From Clostridia bacterium (GTDB lineage: Bacteria > Bacillota > Clostridia > Christensenellales > Aristaeellaceae), in the NCBI GenBank assembly GCA_017484085.1, contig JAFUTW010000048.1, forward strand, positions 23,769 through 87,768: 64,000 bases of DNA. The letters are read 5' to 3'. How positions within the stretch are numbered: position 1 is the stretch's first letter; the number at the start of each line of letters is the position of its first letter. The translations under genes and the position numbers were made by a program. Under the pieces are notes generated by a model. The model searched no databases, had not been told where the DNA came from, and saw only the letters and a program-made list of their open reading frames with translations. This document shows positions 24,847-33,391 of the stretch, one piece after another.

Positions 24847-25643
24847 CGTCGCAGTTCCTCCGCATCCAGCCCGAAGAAGCGGACGGTGTTCGCCCATGTA
24901 CACCTTTCCAGCTCCGCCTGCTCCATGCCCATAGCTTCCGCCAGCCTGGCTGCGACGTGGCGGATGTTTCCCGGCACGTTGGTGCGGGGCAGCCCCGGTA
25001 CGTTTCTCGGCGTCAGGTACGGCGCGTCCGTCTCCAGCATCACGCGGTCCGCCGGCAGCAGCCGCACCGCTTCCAGCAGAGCAGCCGCCCTGCGCTCATC
25101 GCAGATCCAGCCGGTGATGCCGATCATGAATCCCATCGAAAGCAGCCGTTCCAGCTCTACCGGGCCCTCCGTAAAGCAGTGGACGACAGCGCGCCCGCAC
25201 ACGGAGGGATGCGCCGTAAAGACGCGGCAGAAGTCCTCCGCTGCGCTGCGCTCATGCAAAAACATCGGTTTCCCCGTCTCTTCGGCAATCTCAATATGCC
25301 GTGCAAGGCACGACAGTTGTACTTCCTTCGATGAAAACATGCGATCGTAATCCAGCCCGCATTCTCCCACCGCCACGATGCGCCCGTTTTCTTTTGCCAG
25401 CTGCCGGATGCGCAAAAAATCCTCCGGTGCTGCGTTTTTCGCATTATGCGGATGGATCCCTGCCGTCCCCCGGCAGTCATGATCCCTGACAAAAGCGTTT
25501 ACCTTTTCGTTTTCTTCCGCGTCCGACCCCGTGAGGATACAGTAAACCCCGTCTTCCTTCGCCTGCCGGATCGTCGACTCCGGATCCGGAAAGGAGCGGC
25601 TGAACAAATTGAGTCCGATATCGATCCACCGATACAAGCCCAT
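24843..25643 (-). CDS. TatD family metal-dependent hydrolase
   Basis: 266 aa from the ATG at 25643, which follows AGGGA. The N-terminus reads WIDIGLNLFSRSF, like the E. coli TatD branch, which lacks the HxH pair found in YcfH. The metal ligands lie in VGECGLDYDR, FLHERSA, VVHCFTEG and LETDAPYLTPRNVP. The family includes 3'-5' exonucleases and D-aminoacyl-tRNA deacylases, so the role here is open. It heads an operon with the UPF0489 gene and a hypothetical gene. Confidence 0.9.
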   Translation of the reverse strand: MGLYRWIDIGLNLFSRSFPDPESTIRQAKEDGVYCILTGSDAEENEKVNAFVRDHDCRGTAGIHPHNAKNAAPEDFLRIRQLAKENGRIVAVGECGLDYDRMFSSKEVQLSCLARHIEIAEETGKPMFLHERSAAEDFCRVFTAHPSVCGRAVVHCFTEGPVELERLLSMGFMIGITGWICDERRAAALLEAVRLLPADRVMLETDAPYLTPRNVPGLPRTNVPGNIRHVAARLAEAMGMEQAELERCTWANTVRFFGLDAEELRR

Positions 25644-25738
25644 CACGTCCCTTCCTGCGCATTGTACCACAGCAGCGCCTGTTTCGCCACTTTCAGCCGC
25701 CAAATGTTTCCGCAGTGCCGGGCCGGCGGCGCAAAAGA

Positions 25739-25762
25739 ATGCCCCGGCCAAGGCCGGAGCAT
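25739..25762 (-). terminator. Terminator after the LysR-type regulator gene
   Basis: Eleven-base arms (ATGCTCCGGCC / GGCCGGGGCAT, one G-T pair) with a two-base loop on the minus strand, followed by TCTTTTG. Confidence 0.7.
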
Positions 25763-25778
25763 CTTCTTTTTTCTGTGT

Positions 25779-26687
25779 TCACTGCCGGTAGCCGGAGCTG
25801 TTCTTCGTCTCGTTATAATCGCGGATGATGTCGTGCAGCAGTTCCGGGTGGCTGAAATCCTGCGTGTGGAAGAGGTTGATCTCCCGCAGCATGGACAGGT
25901 TTTCGATGGGGAGCACGGAAATCTTGTGTTTGCGCAGCTCATCCATGCAGGCGCTCTTGGGCAGGATGGAGACGCCGAAGTTGCGCCGCACCAGGTCCTT
26001 GATCGTGGCGATGTTGTCGACCTCCAGCACCACGTTGAAATCCTCGATCCGCAGGTTGCGGCTCTCCAGCGTGGAAACGAACAGGCGGCTCGTGCTGGAA
26101 TCGGGCAGGCGCAGGATCAGCCGCTCCCGCATCAGCTGTCCGACAGTCACGACGTTCTTCCCCGCCAGCGGGTGCTCCGGCGCCACGACCAGCACCAGGC
26201 TGTCCGTATCCATCAGCAGGCACCGGAAGGAGGGATCGCTGATCTTACCTTCCGCCACTGCAAAATCGATCTCGTAATTGCGCAGCATATCGCAGAGGTT
26301 GTCGATCGTATCTGTCCTCAGCTGGATATTGACGCCCTCGTGCCTCGTCGCGTACCGGGCCAGCGCTTCCGCGATGGCGTTGCTCTCCGCCGTGTGCGTG
26401 ATCCCGACCTTGAGCTGCGTGATGCGCCGCTTTTCATTTTCCAGATTGCTCTGCAGATTCCGGTGCAGCGACTGCATCCGCCTCGCGTATTTGATGACGA
26501 TGCGCCCCTCGTTCGTAACGTGGAGCTCGTTGTTGGCGCGCTCAAAAATCCGCACGCCGAGCTCCTGCTCCAGTGCGCGGATATGCTGGCTTACAGCAGG
26601 CTGCGTCAGGGAAAGCTGGCGCGCAGCCCGGGTGTAATTGCCCGTTTCATAAACCTTCAGCAGCGAAATCAGTTTGGGGTCGATCAA
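25779..26687 (-). CDS. LysR-type transcriptional regulator
   Basis: 302 aa. The N-terminal winged helix-turn-helix reads SLLKVYETGNYTRAARQL, then LTQPAVSQHIRALEQELG, followed by the linker helix and a substrate-binding fold (about 90-295) with TDSLVLVVAPEHPLAG. The start is a TTG at 26687 with GAGGGG about seven bases upstream. It is close to the CysB/CbbR group in length, but no ligand can be named. The MATE exporter gene lies just upstream on the same strand (stop 26777), so that exporter may be a target. Confidence 0.88.
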   Translation of the reverse strand: MIDPKLISLLKVYETGNYTRAARQLSLTQPAVSQHIRALEQELGVRIFERANNELHVTNEGRIVIKYARRMQSLHRNLQSNLENEKRRITQLKVGITHTAESNAIAEALARYATRHEGVNIQLRTDTIDNLCDMLRNYEIDFAVAEGKISDPSFRCLLMDTDSLVLVVAPEHPLAGKNVVTVGQLMRERLILRLPDSSTSRLFVSTLESRNLRIEDFNVVLEVDNIATIKDLVRRNFGVSILPKSACMDELRKHKISVLPIENLSMLREINLFHTQDFSHPELLHDIIRDYNETKNSSGYRQ

Positions 26688-26776
26688 GACGTATCCCCTC
26701 CCTTCGCATTTTAAGCATTATACCACAGCGCCGGCTTCTTCAGCCACCCTGACACCCCTTGCCGCTCCCCTGGTCT

Positions 26777-28120
26777 TCAGGTACGCGCAAAGTAGAGGAC
26801 GGCCATTATGCAGCAGACAGAGTCCGCAATGGGTGTCGCCCAGGCCAGGCCGAAGGGCGGCAGAAGCAGGTTGAAGATGAACAGCATCGGGATATCCAGC
26901 ACGCCTTTGCGGGCAAGCGCGAGGATCAGCGACGTTTTTCCCTCTTTCACAGCCTGGAAGAAGGAGATCATCACGTAAGCCAGCGCCGAAAACGGGCATC
27001 CCAGGCAGAGGATGCGCAGGTATGCCTCGCCGCATTCCGCCGCAGCCTGCGTATGGATGAACGCTTCCACCAGCGGCCTTGTCGCCGACAGGCTGATCAC
27101 CATACAGACCGTTGCGGCGGCGACAGCGCTGACCGACGTCAGGCGGATGGCATCCTTCATGCGCTTGTCGTTTCCCGCAGCGCAGTTGTAGGCGATCAGC
27201 GGCAGCGCGCCCTGCGCTATACCGCGCACCGCACAGTGCGCCAGCATATTGATCTTCTTGGCAACGCCCAGCCCTGCCTGGTAGATGAGGCCGTGCCCCG
27301 CCGTCAGCGCATCCATGACCGCATAGGATACGTTCTCGCAGGTCGTCATCATAAATGCGGGCAGTCCGACCGACAGGATCTCCGCAGGGATCCCGTCCGC
27401 CAGCGCCCGGGCCTCGGGGATGAAGCGCAGCACGCTCTTATGCCGTCCTTTTGCCAGCACGGCGACATAGTAAAGCAGTGCTATGACGTTGGACAGCGAC
27501 GTTGCCAGCGCCGCGCCGAACACCTCACGCCCGCGCGGCAGGATGACGAACATGAACAGCGGATCCAGCGCGATATTGAGCAGTCCGCCGAGTATCACGC
27601 CGATGGCCGCATGGAAGCTTCTCCCTTCCGAGCGCAGCAGGTGCGCCAGCAGCGCATTCATCGCCGTCGCGGTGCCGCCAAGGACCACCGTCACCGTCAG
27701 ATACTCCGCAGCGAGGCTGTGCACCTCCGAATGGCTTCCGCCCAGCAGGTCCACGAACGGATCGATCAGCAGGAAAACGCCAAGCGAATACAGCAGCGTA
27801 GTCACAAGGCAGCCGTAAAAGCTGAAGGAAGCGCAGCGGTACGCCCTGCCGGTCTCCCTTCGCCCCAAGGAACGCGAGATCGCGCTCGCTCCGCCGACGC
27901 CGAACAGATTGCTGATGGCGGAGAGCAGCATAAACGCGGGCATGCAGACGGTGACACCCGCCAGCATCGCGTCGCTCCCCGTCTGGCCGACAAAGAAAGT
28001 ATCCGCCATATTGTATATGACGAGGATGATCTGGCCGATCATCGTCGGGACAGCCAGGCGCGCGATCGCCTTGAAAACGGAGGTGTTTTCGAATAAGTTT
28101 TTCCGCTCGGCTTCGTGCAT
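26777..28120 (-). CDS. MATE family efflux transporter
   Basis: 447 aa from the ATG at 28120, with about twelve hydrophobic helices and the typical start LFENTSVFKAIARLAVPTM. The usual size of the family is 440-460; a longer open frame to 28336 runs into the promoter and was rejected. MATE proteins export drugs or cell products using Na+ or H+ gradients. The promoter lies at 28182-28211. The LysR-type gene is next on the same strand. Confidence 0.9.
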   Translation of the reverse strand: MHEAERKNLFENTSVFKAIARLAVPTMIGQIILVIYNMADTFFVGQTGSDAMLAGVTVCMPAFMLLSAISNLFGVGGASAISRSLGRRETGRAYRCASFSFYGCLVTTLLYSLGVFLLIDPFVDLLGGSHSEVHSLAAEYLTVTVVLGGTATAMNALLAHLLRSEGRSFHAAIGVILGGLLNIALDPLFMFVILPRGREVFGAALATSLSNVIALLYYVAVLAKGRHKSVLRFIPEARALADGIPAEILSVGLPAFMMTTCENVSYAVMDALTAGHGLIYQAGLGVAKKINMLAHCAVRGIAQGALPLIAYNCAAGNDKRMKDAIRLTSVSAVAAATVCMVISLSATRPLVEAFIHTQAAAECGEAYLRILCLGCPFSALAYVMISFFQAVKEGKTSLILALARKGVLDIPMLFIFNLLLPPFGLAWATPIADSVCCIMAVLYFART

Positions 28121-28181
28121 ATCCGCTATACTCCTTTCTCTGCCGCCCTTCTGAAAGGGTGCCGGTTTGTTTCTTTTGCTG

Positions 28182-28211
28182 ATTATAGCTTTGTGTTTTT
28201 TGCTTTTCCAA
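28182..28211 (-). promoter_or_regulatory. Promoter of the MATE exporter gene
   Basis: TTGGAA and TATAAT are separated by 18 bases on the minus strand, about 60 bases before the start codon. Confidence 0.55.
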
Positions 28212-28332
28212 TAACAAAGCAAAAGGCAGGTATAAGCATTTGTTTTGTTTGTCGTTCTCTTAACAAAGATTTCCTCATGCCCTCCGAAAACGGCAATTCT
28301 TTCCCCTTTTCGGTGTGTTCCGGGTAAAAGAC

Positions 28333-28372
28333 CCATAACAATTTTTTATCAGGCAAAAAATCTGTGTTATGG
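28333..28372. other. Long orphan stem-loop between MATE and gpmA promoters
   Basis: Arms CCATAACA / TGTTATGG and ATTTTTT / AAAAAAT pair across a 7-base loop, with a 3-base bulge. It follows no gene end, so it is not an ordinary terminator. The rest of the 28121-28478 gap holds only promoters and AT-rich sequence. Confidence 0.45.
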
Positions 28373-28403
28373 AGACGTCTGTCAAGCAGAACGACGCTTG
28401 GCC

Positions 28404-28432
28404 TTGAAATTTAAGCCCTGCCGTGTTATGCT
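28404..28432 (+). promoter_or_regulatory. Promoter of gpmA
   Basis: TTGAAA and TATGCT are separated by 17 bases. Confidence 0.65.
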
Positions 28433-28478
28433 AGGGGCGCAAACCAAAACTACGAACAATCCAAGGAGGATGATTCCC

Positions 28479-29225
28479 ATGATGAAACTGGTTCTGGTCC
28501 GTCACGGCGAGAGCGAGTGGAACAAGCTCAACCTCTTTACCGGCTGGATGGACCCCGATCTCAGCGAAAAGGGCCACGAGGAAGCCAAGCAGGCCGGCGT
28601 TACGCTGCGCGAGGAAGGCTATGATTTTGATATCTGCTATACTTCCTATCTGAAGCGCGCCGTGCACACCCTTAACCACATCCTGGACGAGATGGACCGC
28701 AACTGGCTGCCCGTCGTCAAATCCTGGAAGCTCAACGAGCGCCACTACGGCGCGCTGCAGGGCCTTAACAAGAGCGAGACCGCCGAGAAGTACGGCGAGG
28801 ACCAGGTCAAGATCTGGCGCCGCTCCTTCAACATCAAGCCCCCGGTCCTGGATCCGGAGGACGAGCGCAGCGCCCATAAGAATCCCGCCTACCGCGGCGT
28901 CGATGAGGCCCTTATCCCCAACAACGAGAGCCTGGAGACGACCATCGAGCGCGCTGTTCCCTACTTCAACGAGGAGATTAAGCCCCAGATGAAGGCCGGC
29001 AAGCGCGTCATCATCGCGGCCCATGGCAATTCCCTGCGCGCCCTCGTCAAGTACTTCGACAGCATCAGCGACGAGGACATCATCGGTGTCAACATCCCCA
29101 CCGGCGTTCCGCTGGTCTATGAGTTCGACGATGACTTCAAGGTCATCCGCAGCTACTACCTGGGCGACCAGGAAGCCCTCAAGGCCAAGATGGAAGCCGT
29201 CGCCAACCAGGGAAAGAAAAAGTAA
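28479..29225 (+). CDS. gpmA: 2,3-bisphosphoglycerate-dependent phosphoglycerate mutase
   Basis: Interconverts 3- and 2-phosphoglycerate in glycolysis. 248 aa, the normal size. The phosphohistidine motif [10 protein letters not shown] is at 6-15, [13 protein letters not shown] and [12 protein letters not shown] follow, and the second histidine lies in [12 protein letters not shown]. Two consecutive ATGs occur; AGGAGG is nine bases before the first (28479), which was chosen. It has its own promoter and terminator. Codon use is strongly biased, in line with high expression. Confidence 0.96.
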   Translation: MMKLVLVRHGESEWNKLNLFTGWMDPDLSEKGHEEAKQAGVTLREEGYDFDICYTSYLKRAVHTLNHILDEMDRNWLPVVKSWKLNERHYGALQGLNKSETAEKYGEDQVKIWRRSFNIKPPVLDPEDERSAHKNPAYRGVDEALIPNNESLETTIERAVPYFNEEIKPQMKAGKRVIIAAHGNSLRALVKYFDSISDEDIIGVNIPTGVPLVYEFDDDFKVIRSYYLGDQEALKAKMEAVANQGKKK

Positions 29226-29251
29226 GCCCCGCATCTTTTCCGGATATGCCG

Positions 29252-29293
29252 CCCCGGGCAGGACGCTGAATGCATCTGCCCGGGGTGTTTTTT
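29252..29293 (+). terminator. Intrinsic terminator after gpmA
   Basis: Ten-base arms CCCCGGGCAG / CTGCCCGGGG with a 14-base loop, followed by TGTTTTTTA. Confidence 0.88.
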
Positions 29294-29310
29294 ATCCATT
29301 CTTATACCGC

Positions 29311-29339
29311 TTGCCTTTCATCCGGGTTTGTGCTATGGT
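29311..29339 (+). promoter_or_regulatory. Promoter of the oppA-like gene
   Basis: TTGCCT and TATGGT are separated by 17 bases, 43 bases before the ATG. Confidence 0.6.
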
Positions 29340-29382
29340 TTGTGCGTTGAACACGATACTGCAAGCCCCGTAAGGAGACAAA

Positions 29383-30948
29383 ATGAAAAAAGCTTTTGCC
29401 GTCTTTTCTTTCCTTTTGATATTGTACGCCTTCTCGGTATCCTCAGCGCAGACAACCTCGCTGGTCTGCGGCATCGTCGCCACCCAGAACGCGGAGACGC
29501 GTCCGCTTCAGCTGCGGGAGCGGGACCTCGTCAGCGTGATGGACCTGGTTTACGAAGGGCTCTTCACCATCGATGACGACTACCTGCCGCAGCCGGAGCT
29601 CGCCTATTCCTACGAGTTTTCCAACGAAGGGCGCAGGCTGATCGTCACCCTGCGGGACGACGTGACCTTCCACAACGGCAGGAAGCTGACGACAGACGAC
29701 GTCGTCGCCACGCTGGATGCCATGTACGCCCTTTCCGGCTTTGACAAAGACCTCAATTCGGAGGTTGAACTGGCCGACCGCGGGCTCTATTACTCCACCT
29801 TTTATTCCATCCGCAGCTGGCAGGCGCAGGACGACCGCACGCTGGTCTTCAACCTCCGGCGAGGCTGCTACGGCGCGCTCTACGCGCTGACCTTCCCCAT
29901 TCTCCCCTCGGAGGAAATCGATTACGCTATGCCCAGCGGCACGGGGCCCTACCGTTTCGACGGCTACGAGCAGGGCACTTCCATCTGGCTGGCCGTCAAT
30001 CCCTCCTGGTGGCAGCGCGCGCCGCAGGTGCGCAATATCCGCGCCGGCATCTACGAAGACTCTGAAAAGCTGCTGACCGCTTTCGACCAGCGCGACGTCG
30101 ATGTCGCCACGACCCGCTCCATCAACGCCTCCCGCTACTCCGGCTCGCTCAACTCCTTCTCGCTGTCGGCGCGTTCCCGCCAGCTGGAGGTGCTGCTGGT
30201 CAACCGGGCCAACAACCTGCTGCAGAGCGATGACAACGGCAAAAACCTCGTCCGGGAAGCCATCGCCTGCGCGATCGACCGGAGCACGCTCATCACCTCC
30301 ATCTATCAGGGCATGGCCACCGTCGCGTACTCCCCCGTGCCCAGCGGAACATGGCTGGCCAACGAAAGCACCGTAAAAGACAATTACGATCCGCTGATGG
30401 CAGCCTCTCTGCTGGACCGGGCGGGCTGGAAGCTCGCCGACAACGGCAAGCGGTATAAAAACGGCCAGTCCATGCCGCAGCTGCGCCTCATCGTCTATGA
30501 TGAGCCCGGTTCCATGGTGCGCACCAACGCGGCCAACAAGATCCGCGAGCAGCTGGAATCCGTCGGCTTCACCGTCAGCGTTACCACCTGGTCCCAGGAG
30601 AACGTCGTCACCAAGCTGCGCAGCGGCGACTATTCCATCGCGCTGTGCGCCTTCAATTTCGACGTCTGCCCCGATCCCGGTTTTACCATCACCTCCACGG
30701 GCATCTGCAATTTCACCCGTTACCGTTCCAAGGAGATGAACGACCTTCTGGGCACCCTGCGCACCAGCTGGACGCAGGAGAGCTACCGCAGCGTCATGCA
30801 GCAGATCCAGGAGAAATTCATCACCGACATGCCGTATATCCCCCTTTACTGGCGCAGCAGCGCGCTCCTGTCCCGCTCCGCCTTTACCAGCGCGCGCGAC
30901 ATCCGGGAGCTGGAGCTCTTCCGCGGCGTCGAATCCTTTACTGACTGA
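29383..30948 (+). CDS. Family 5 (oppA-like) extracellular solute-binding protein
   Basis: 521 aa. A signal peptide covers residues 1-22 with cleavage after VSSAQ, and no lipobox cysteine is visible. The SBP_bac_5 fold is seen in LVSVMDLVYEGLFTID, LRDDVTFHNGRKLTTDDVVATLDAM and the later VREAIACAIDRSTLI. These proteins bind peptides, nickel or oligosaccharides for ABC importers. No permease or ATPase gene is nearby, so the importer must be elsewhere or the protein has another role. The next gene starts 15 bases later and is probably cotranscribed. Confidence 0.87.
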   Translation: MKKAFAVFSFLLILYAFSVSSAQTTSLVCGIVATQNAETRPLQLRERDLVSVMDLVYEGLFTIDDDYLPQPELAYSYEFSNEGRRLIVTLRDDVTFHNGRKLTTDDVVATLDAMYALSGFDKDLNSEVELADRGLYYSTFYSIRSWQAQDDRTLVFNLRRGCYGALYALTFPILPSEEIDYAMPSGTGPYRFDGYEQGTSIWLAVNPSWWQRAPQVRNIRAGIYEDSEKLLTAFDQRDVDVATTRSINASRYSGSLNSFSLSARSRQLEVLLVNRANNLLQSDDNGKNLVREAIACAIDRSTLITSIYQGMATVAYSPVPSGTWLANESTVKDNYDPLMAASLLDRAGWKLADNGKRYKNGQSMPQLRLIVYDEPGSMVRTNAANKIREQLESVGFTVSVTTWSQENVVTKLRSGDYSIALCAFNFDVCPDPGFTITSTGICNFTRYRSKEMNDLLGTLRTSWTQESYRSVMQQIQEKFITDMPYIPLYWRSSALLSRSAFTSARDIRELELFRGVESFTD

Positions 30949-30963
30949 GAACCGGGAGGCCCC

Positions 30964-31950
30964 ATGAAGCTCTTCCTCTACTGTTTCCGTGAATATGATG
31001 AGAAGCCGTACTATGACGCGCTGGCGGCTGCCACGCCCGGCTTTTCCTACGGTTATTCGCCGCTTTACCCTTCCGTTGAGAACGCGGAACTGTGCCGGGG
31101 ATACGATGCCGTCAGCACCACGGTGACCCCGTTTGACAGGCCGCTGCTCACCGCCCTGCGCAGCGCCGGCATCCGGGCCCTGCTCGCGCGCTCCATCGGC
31201 GTCGATCACATCGACCTTGAAGCCGCGCGCGAGCTGGGGATGCACGTCGCTCACGTCTCCTATCCGCCGGAGAGCGTCGCGGATTACGCGATCATGCTGA
31301 TGCTGATGAGCCTCAGGAGGATGCGCCAAACGCTGGAACGCGCCGCAGTGCAGGACTACACCCTGCGCGGAAAGATCGGCCGGGATCTGTGTGAGAGCAC
31401 GGTCGGCCTCATCGGCACCGGCAAAATCGGCGCCGCGGCGGCGCGCCATCTCTCCGCCTTCGGCTGCCGCATCCTGGCCTTCGATCCACACGAGGATCCT
31501 TCCCTTTCCGGCATCGTAACATATACTGATCTTGACACTCTGCTCGCCGAGAGCGACATCGTATCGCTGCACATCCCGGCCACCGCCCAAACCCATCACC
31601 TCATCTGCGCGGACACGCTGCGCCGGATGAAGAAGGGCAGCATCCTCGTCAACACGGCAAGAGGCGCTCTGGTGGACACCGAGGCCCTGATCGCGGCCCT
31701 GGAGGAAGGCCGTCTCTCCGGCGCCGCGCTGGACGTGATGGAGCACGAAGCCGGCCTGTACTACCAGAACAGGGTCGGAGAGCCGCTGTGCAATCCTCTG
31801 ATGGACAGGCTGCGCGCCCAGCCCTCCGTCATCCTGACCCCGCACACCGCCTTCTATACGGAGCGCGTCGTACGCAGCATGGCCGAGCAGGTGGTCGCCT
31901 GCCTGTGCGACCTTGACGCCGGCCGCAGCAACCCGCTGATCCTCTTCTGA
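30964..31950 (+). CDS. D-isomer-specific 2-hydroxyacid dehydrogenase (D-lactate dehydrogenase/VanH-like)
   Basis: 328 aa. The NAD-binding site is TVGLIGTGKIGAAAARHL at about 140-160, the catalytic Arg lies in NTARGALVDTEAL, the Glu near LDVMEHEAG, and the His in LTPHTAFYTE. SIGVDHIDLEAARELG is conserved in D-lactate and D-hydroxyisocaproate enzymes. It could make D-lactate from pyruvate; nothing else in the window suggests a VanA-type operon. It follows the oppA-like gene by 15 bases and ends before a bidirectional terminator. Confidence 0.88.
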   Translation: MKLFLYCFREYDEKPYYDALAAATPGFSYGYSPLYPSVENAELCRGYDAVSTTVTPFDRPLLTALRSAGIRALLARSIGVDHIDLEAARELGMHVAHVSYPPESVADYAIMLMLMSLRRMRQTLERAAVQDYTLRGKIGRDLCESTVGLIGTGKIGAAAARHLSAFGCRILAFDPHEDPSLSGIVTYTDLDTLLAESDIVSLHIPATAQTHHLICADTLRRMKKGSILVNTARGALVDTEALIAALEEGRLSGAALDVMEHEAGLYYQNRVGEPLCNPLMDRLRAQPSVILTPHTAFYTERVVRSMAEQVVACLCDLDAGRSNPLILF

Positions 31951-31987
31951 TCCCCGCAGAGCAGCGCCTGCGATCCCGAAAGCCTAT

Positions 31988-32017
31988 AAAAAATCACCCG
32001 CCGCATGGCAGGTGATT
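31988..32017 (-). terminator. Bidirectional terminator between D-hydroxyacid dehydrogenase and rplT
   Basis: Arms AATCACC / GGTGATT and inner GCC / GGC pairs. On the minus strand a T run of six follows for rplT; on the plus strand CTGTTTTG follows for the convergent gene. Confidence 0.82.
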
Positions 32018-32033
32018 CTGTTTTGCGATTGGA

Positions 32034-32384
32034 TTACGCGTTCTTCACGGTCTCCACGAGCTTGGCGAAAGCGGCGGGATCGTTGACCGCCATATCGGCC
32101 AGCACCTTGCGGTTGAGGTCGATGTTCGCCTTCTTGAGGCCGTTCATGAAACGGGAATAGGACAGGCCGTTCAGCCGGGCAGCCGCGTTGATACGGGCGA
32201 TCCACAGCTGACGGAAGTCGCGCTTGCGCAGCTTTCTGCCGATATATGCATAGCGCAGGGAGCGCATCACCTGCTCCTTCGCGGCGCGGTACTGCTTGGA
32301 CTTGGAGCCGAAGTAGCCCTTTGCCGCCTTCATAATCTTTCTGCGCTTCTTATGTGCGTTGACCGCAGCTTTGATTCTTGCCAT
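32034..32384 (-). CDS. rplT: Ribosomal protein L20
   Basis: 116 aa, very basic. [26 protein letters not shown]-type start, [21 protein letters not shown] and [11 protein letters not shown] are family features. It assembles early in the 50S subunit, and in Firmicutes it also represses this operon through the infC leader. It is the last gene of infC-rpmI-rplT and ends 20 bases before a terminator. Confidence 0.97.
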   Translation of the reverse strand: MARIKAAVNAHKKRRKIMKAAKGYFGSKSKQYRAAKEQVMRSLRYAYIGRKLRKRDFRQLWIARINAAARLNGLSYSRFMNGLKKANIDLNRKVLADMAVNDPAAFAKLVETVKNA

Positions 32385-32411
32385 GTTGGTACCTCCTCTT
32401 CGTCCGCCGGC

Positions 32412-32609
32412 TTACTTGTAGGGGATCAGTTTCTTCATCGTTCCTGCATAGCTGGAAGAAACGTATGCGGCGCGACGGAGATTGCGCTTGGTCTTGCGGG
32501 TCTTCTTGTTCAGGATATGGCGCTTGTACGCCTTGTTGCGCTTGACGAGGCCACCCTTGGTGAGGCGAAGGCGCTTCGCTGCGCCGCGATGGGTCTTTTG
32601 CTTGGGCAT
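32412..32609 (-). CDS. rpmI: Ribosomal protein L35
   Basis: 65 aa from the ATG at 32609 ([20 protein letters not shown]), preceded by GGAGG. An upstream in-frame ATG at 32636 would add nine residues not found in the family and was rejected. Middle gene of the infC operon. Confidence 0.97.
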   Translation of the reverse strand: MPKQKTHRGAAKRLRLTKGGLVKRNKAYKRHILNKKTRKTKRNLRRAAYVSSSYAGTMKKLIPYK

Positions 32610-32651
32610 AAAAAGTCCTCCTTCCGGAATTCGCAAGTGTCGGAAGCCCGA

Positions 32652-33212
32652 TCAGGCTTCTTTGGCTGAGCTCTTGGGAGCAGGTTTCTCGGTCTTTGGG
32701 GCCATGATCATGATCATGTGTCTCCCCTCGACCAGAGGCTTCTTCTCCACAACGGCGATGTCGGCAAGCCGTGCTGCAAAATTCTGCATCACTGCCAGGC
32801 CAATCTCCTGATGTGTGATCTGCCGGCCGCGGAAGCGGATGGAAACCTTGACCTTGTCCCCGCCCGCGATAAAGCGCTGCGCAGCCTTGGCCTTGGTCTG
32901 GATGTCGTTCTCCTCGATCGTCGCGGAGAGCTGCACTTCCTTGATCGACACGACCTTTTGATTCTTACGGAGCTCGCGTTCCTTTTTGGACTGCTCGTAA
33001 CGGTACTTGTCGTAGTCCATCAGTTTGCAGACGGGCGGCTGCGCGTTGGGCACGATCTTGACCAGATCCAGCCCGGCTTCCTCCGCCATCGTCATTGCGT
33101 CACGCGTGTTCATAATGCCCAGCTGTTCGCCGGTCTGGCTGATCACGCGTACTTCGCGGTCGCGAATTTCCTGGTTCATCATGAGATCAGCTGCTGCCAT
33201 GTTGGTTGCCAT
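32652..33212 (-). CDS. infC: Translation initiation factor IF-3
   Basis: 186 aa. Helix start NQEIRDREVRVISQTGEQLG, then LDLVKIVPNAQPPVCKLMDY and a C-terminal lobe with RFRGRQITHQEIGL. It binds the 30S subunit and checks initiation. Three in-frame ATGs lie near the start; the one at 33212 is only three bases after AGGAGG, whereas 33200 has a 15-base distance. Neither spacing is ideal, so the exact start is uncertain, and the family often uses rare start codons. The gene is preceded by an attenuator leader. Confidence 0.94.
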   Translation of the reverse strand: MATNMAAADLMMNQEIRDREVRVISQTGEQLGIMNTRDAMTMAEEAGLDLVKIVPNAQPPVCKLMDYDKYRYEQSKKERELRKNQKVVSIKEVQLSATIEENDIQTKAKAAQRFIAGGDKVKVSIRFRGRQITHQEIGLAVMQNFAARLADIAVVEKKPLVEGRHMIMIMAPKTEKPAPKSSAKEA

Positions 33213-33230
33213 ACACCTCCTAAGTTCATG

Positions 33231-33258
33231 AAAAAAGAGTGGACGCATGCGCCCACTC
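33231..33258 (-). terminator. Leader attenuator terminator before infC
   Basis: GAGTGG / CCACTC arms with inner CG pairs and loop CATG, followed on the minus strand by TTTTTT just before the infC ribosome site. It lies in the transcribed leader, so it stops early messages. In Firmicutes L20 is known to control this operon by such attenuation (L20 leader). Confidence 0.8.
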
Positions 33259-33335
33259 CGAGAATCAATCCCTATTTGCTCCGGCTGGCGATGCCGCCGG
33301 GCGAGAAGCGGGCGCTTCTGCTTGATACGGCAGAA

Positions 33336-33364
33336 ATGATACAGCAGAAGCGTCGCCTTGTCAA
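33336..33364 (-). promoter_or_regulatory. Promoter of the infC-rpmI-rplT operon
   Basis: TTGACA and TATCAT are separated by 17 bases on the minus strand. The leader runs from about 33328 to 33213. Confidence 0.8.
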
Positions 33365-33391
33365 GACCTTCTTTTCGAAAAGATCGGGTTT

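Noticed and set aside
28121-28336. Longer start for the MATE gene
   Set aside because: The additional part covers the promoter, is not membrane-like and would make the protein longer than the family.
29443-31845. Long minus-strand open frame opposite the oppA-like and dehydrogenase genes
   Set aside because: Shadow of two well supported plus-strand genes.
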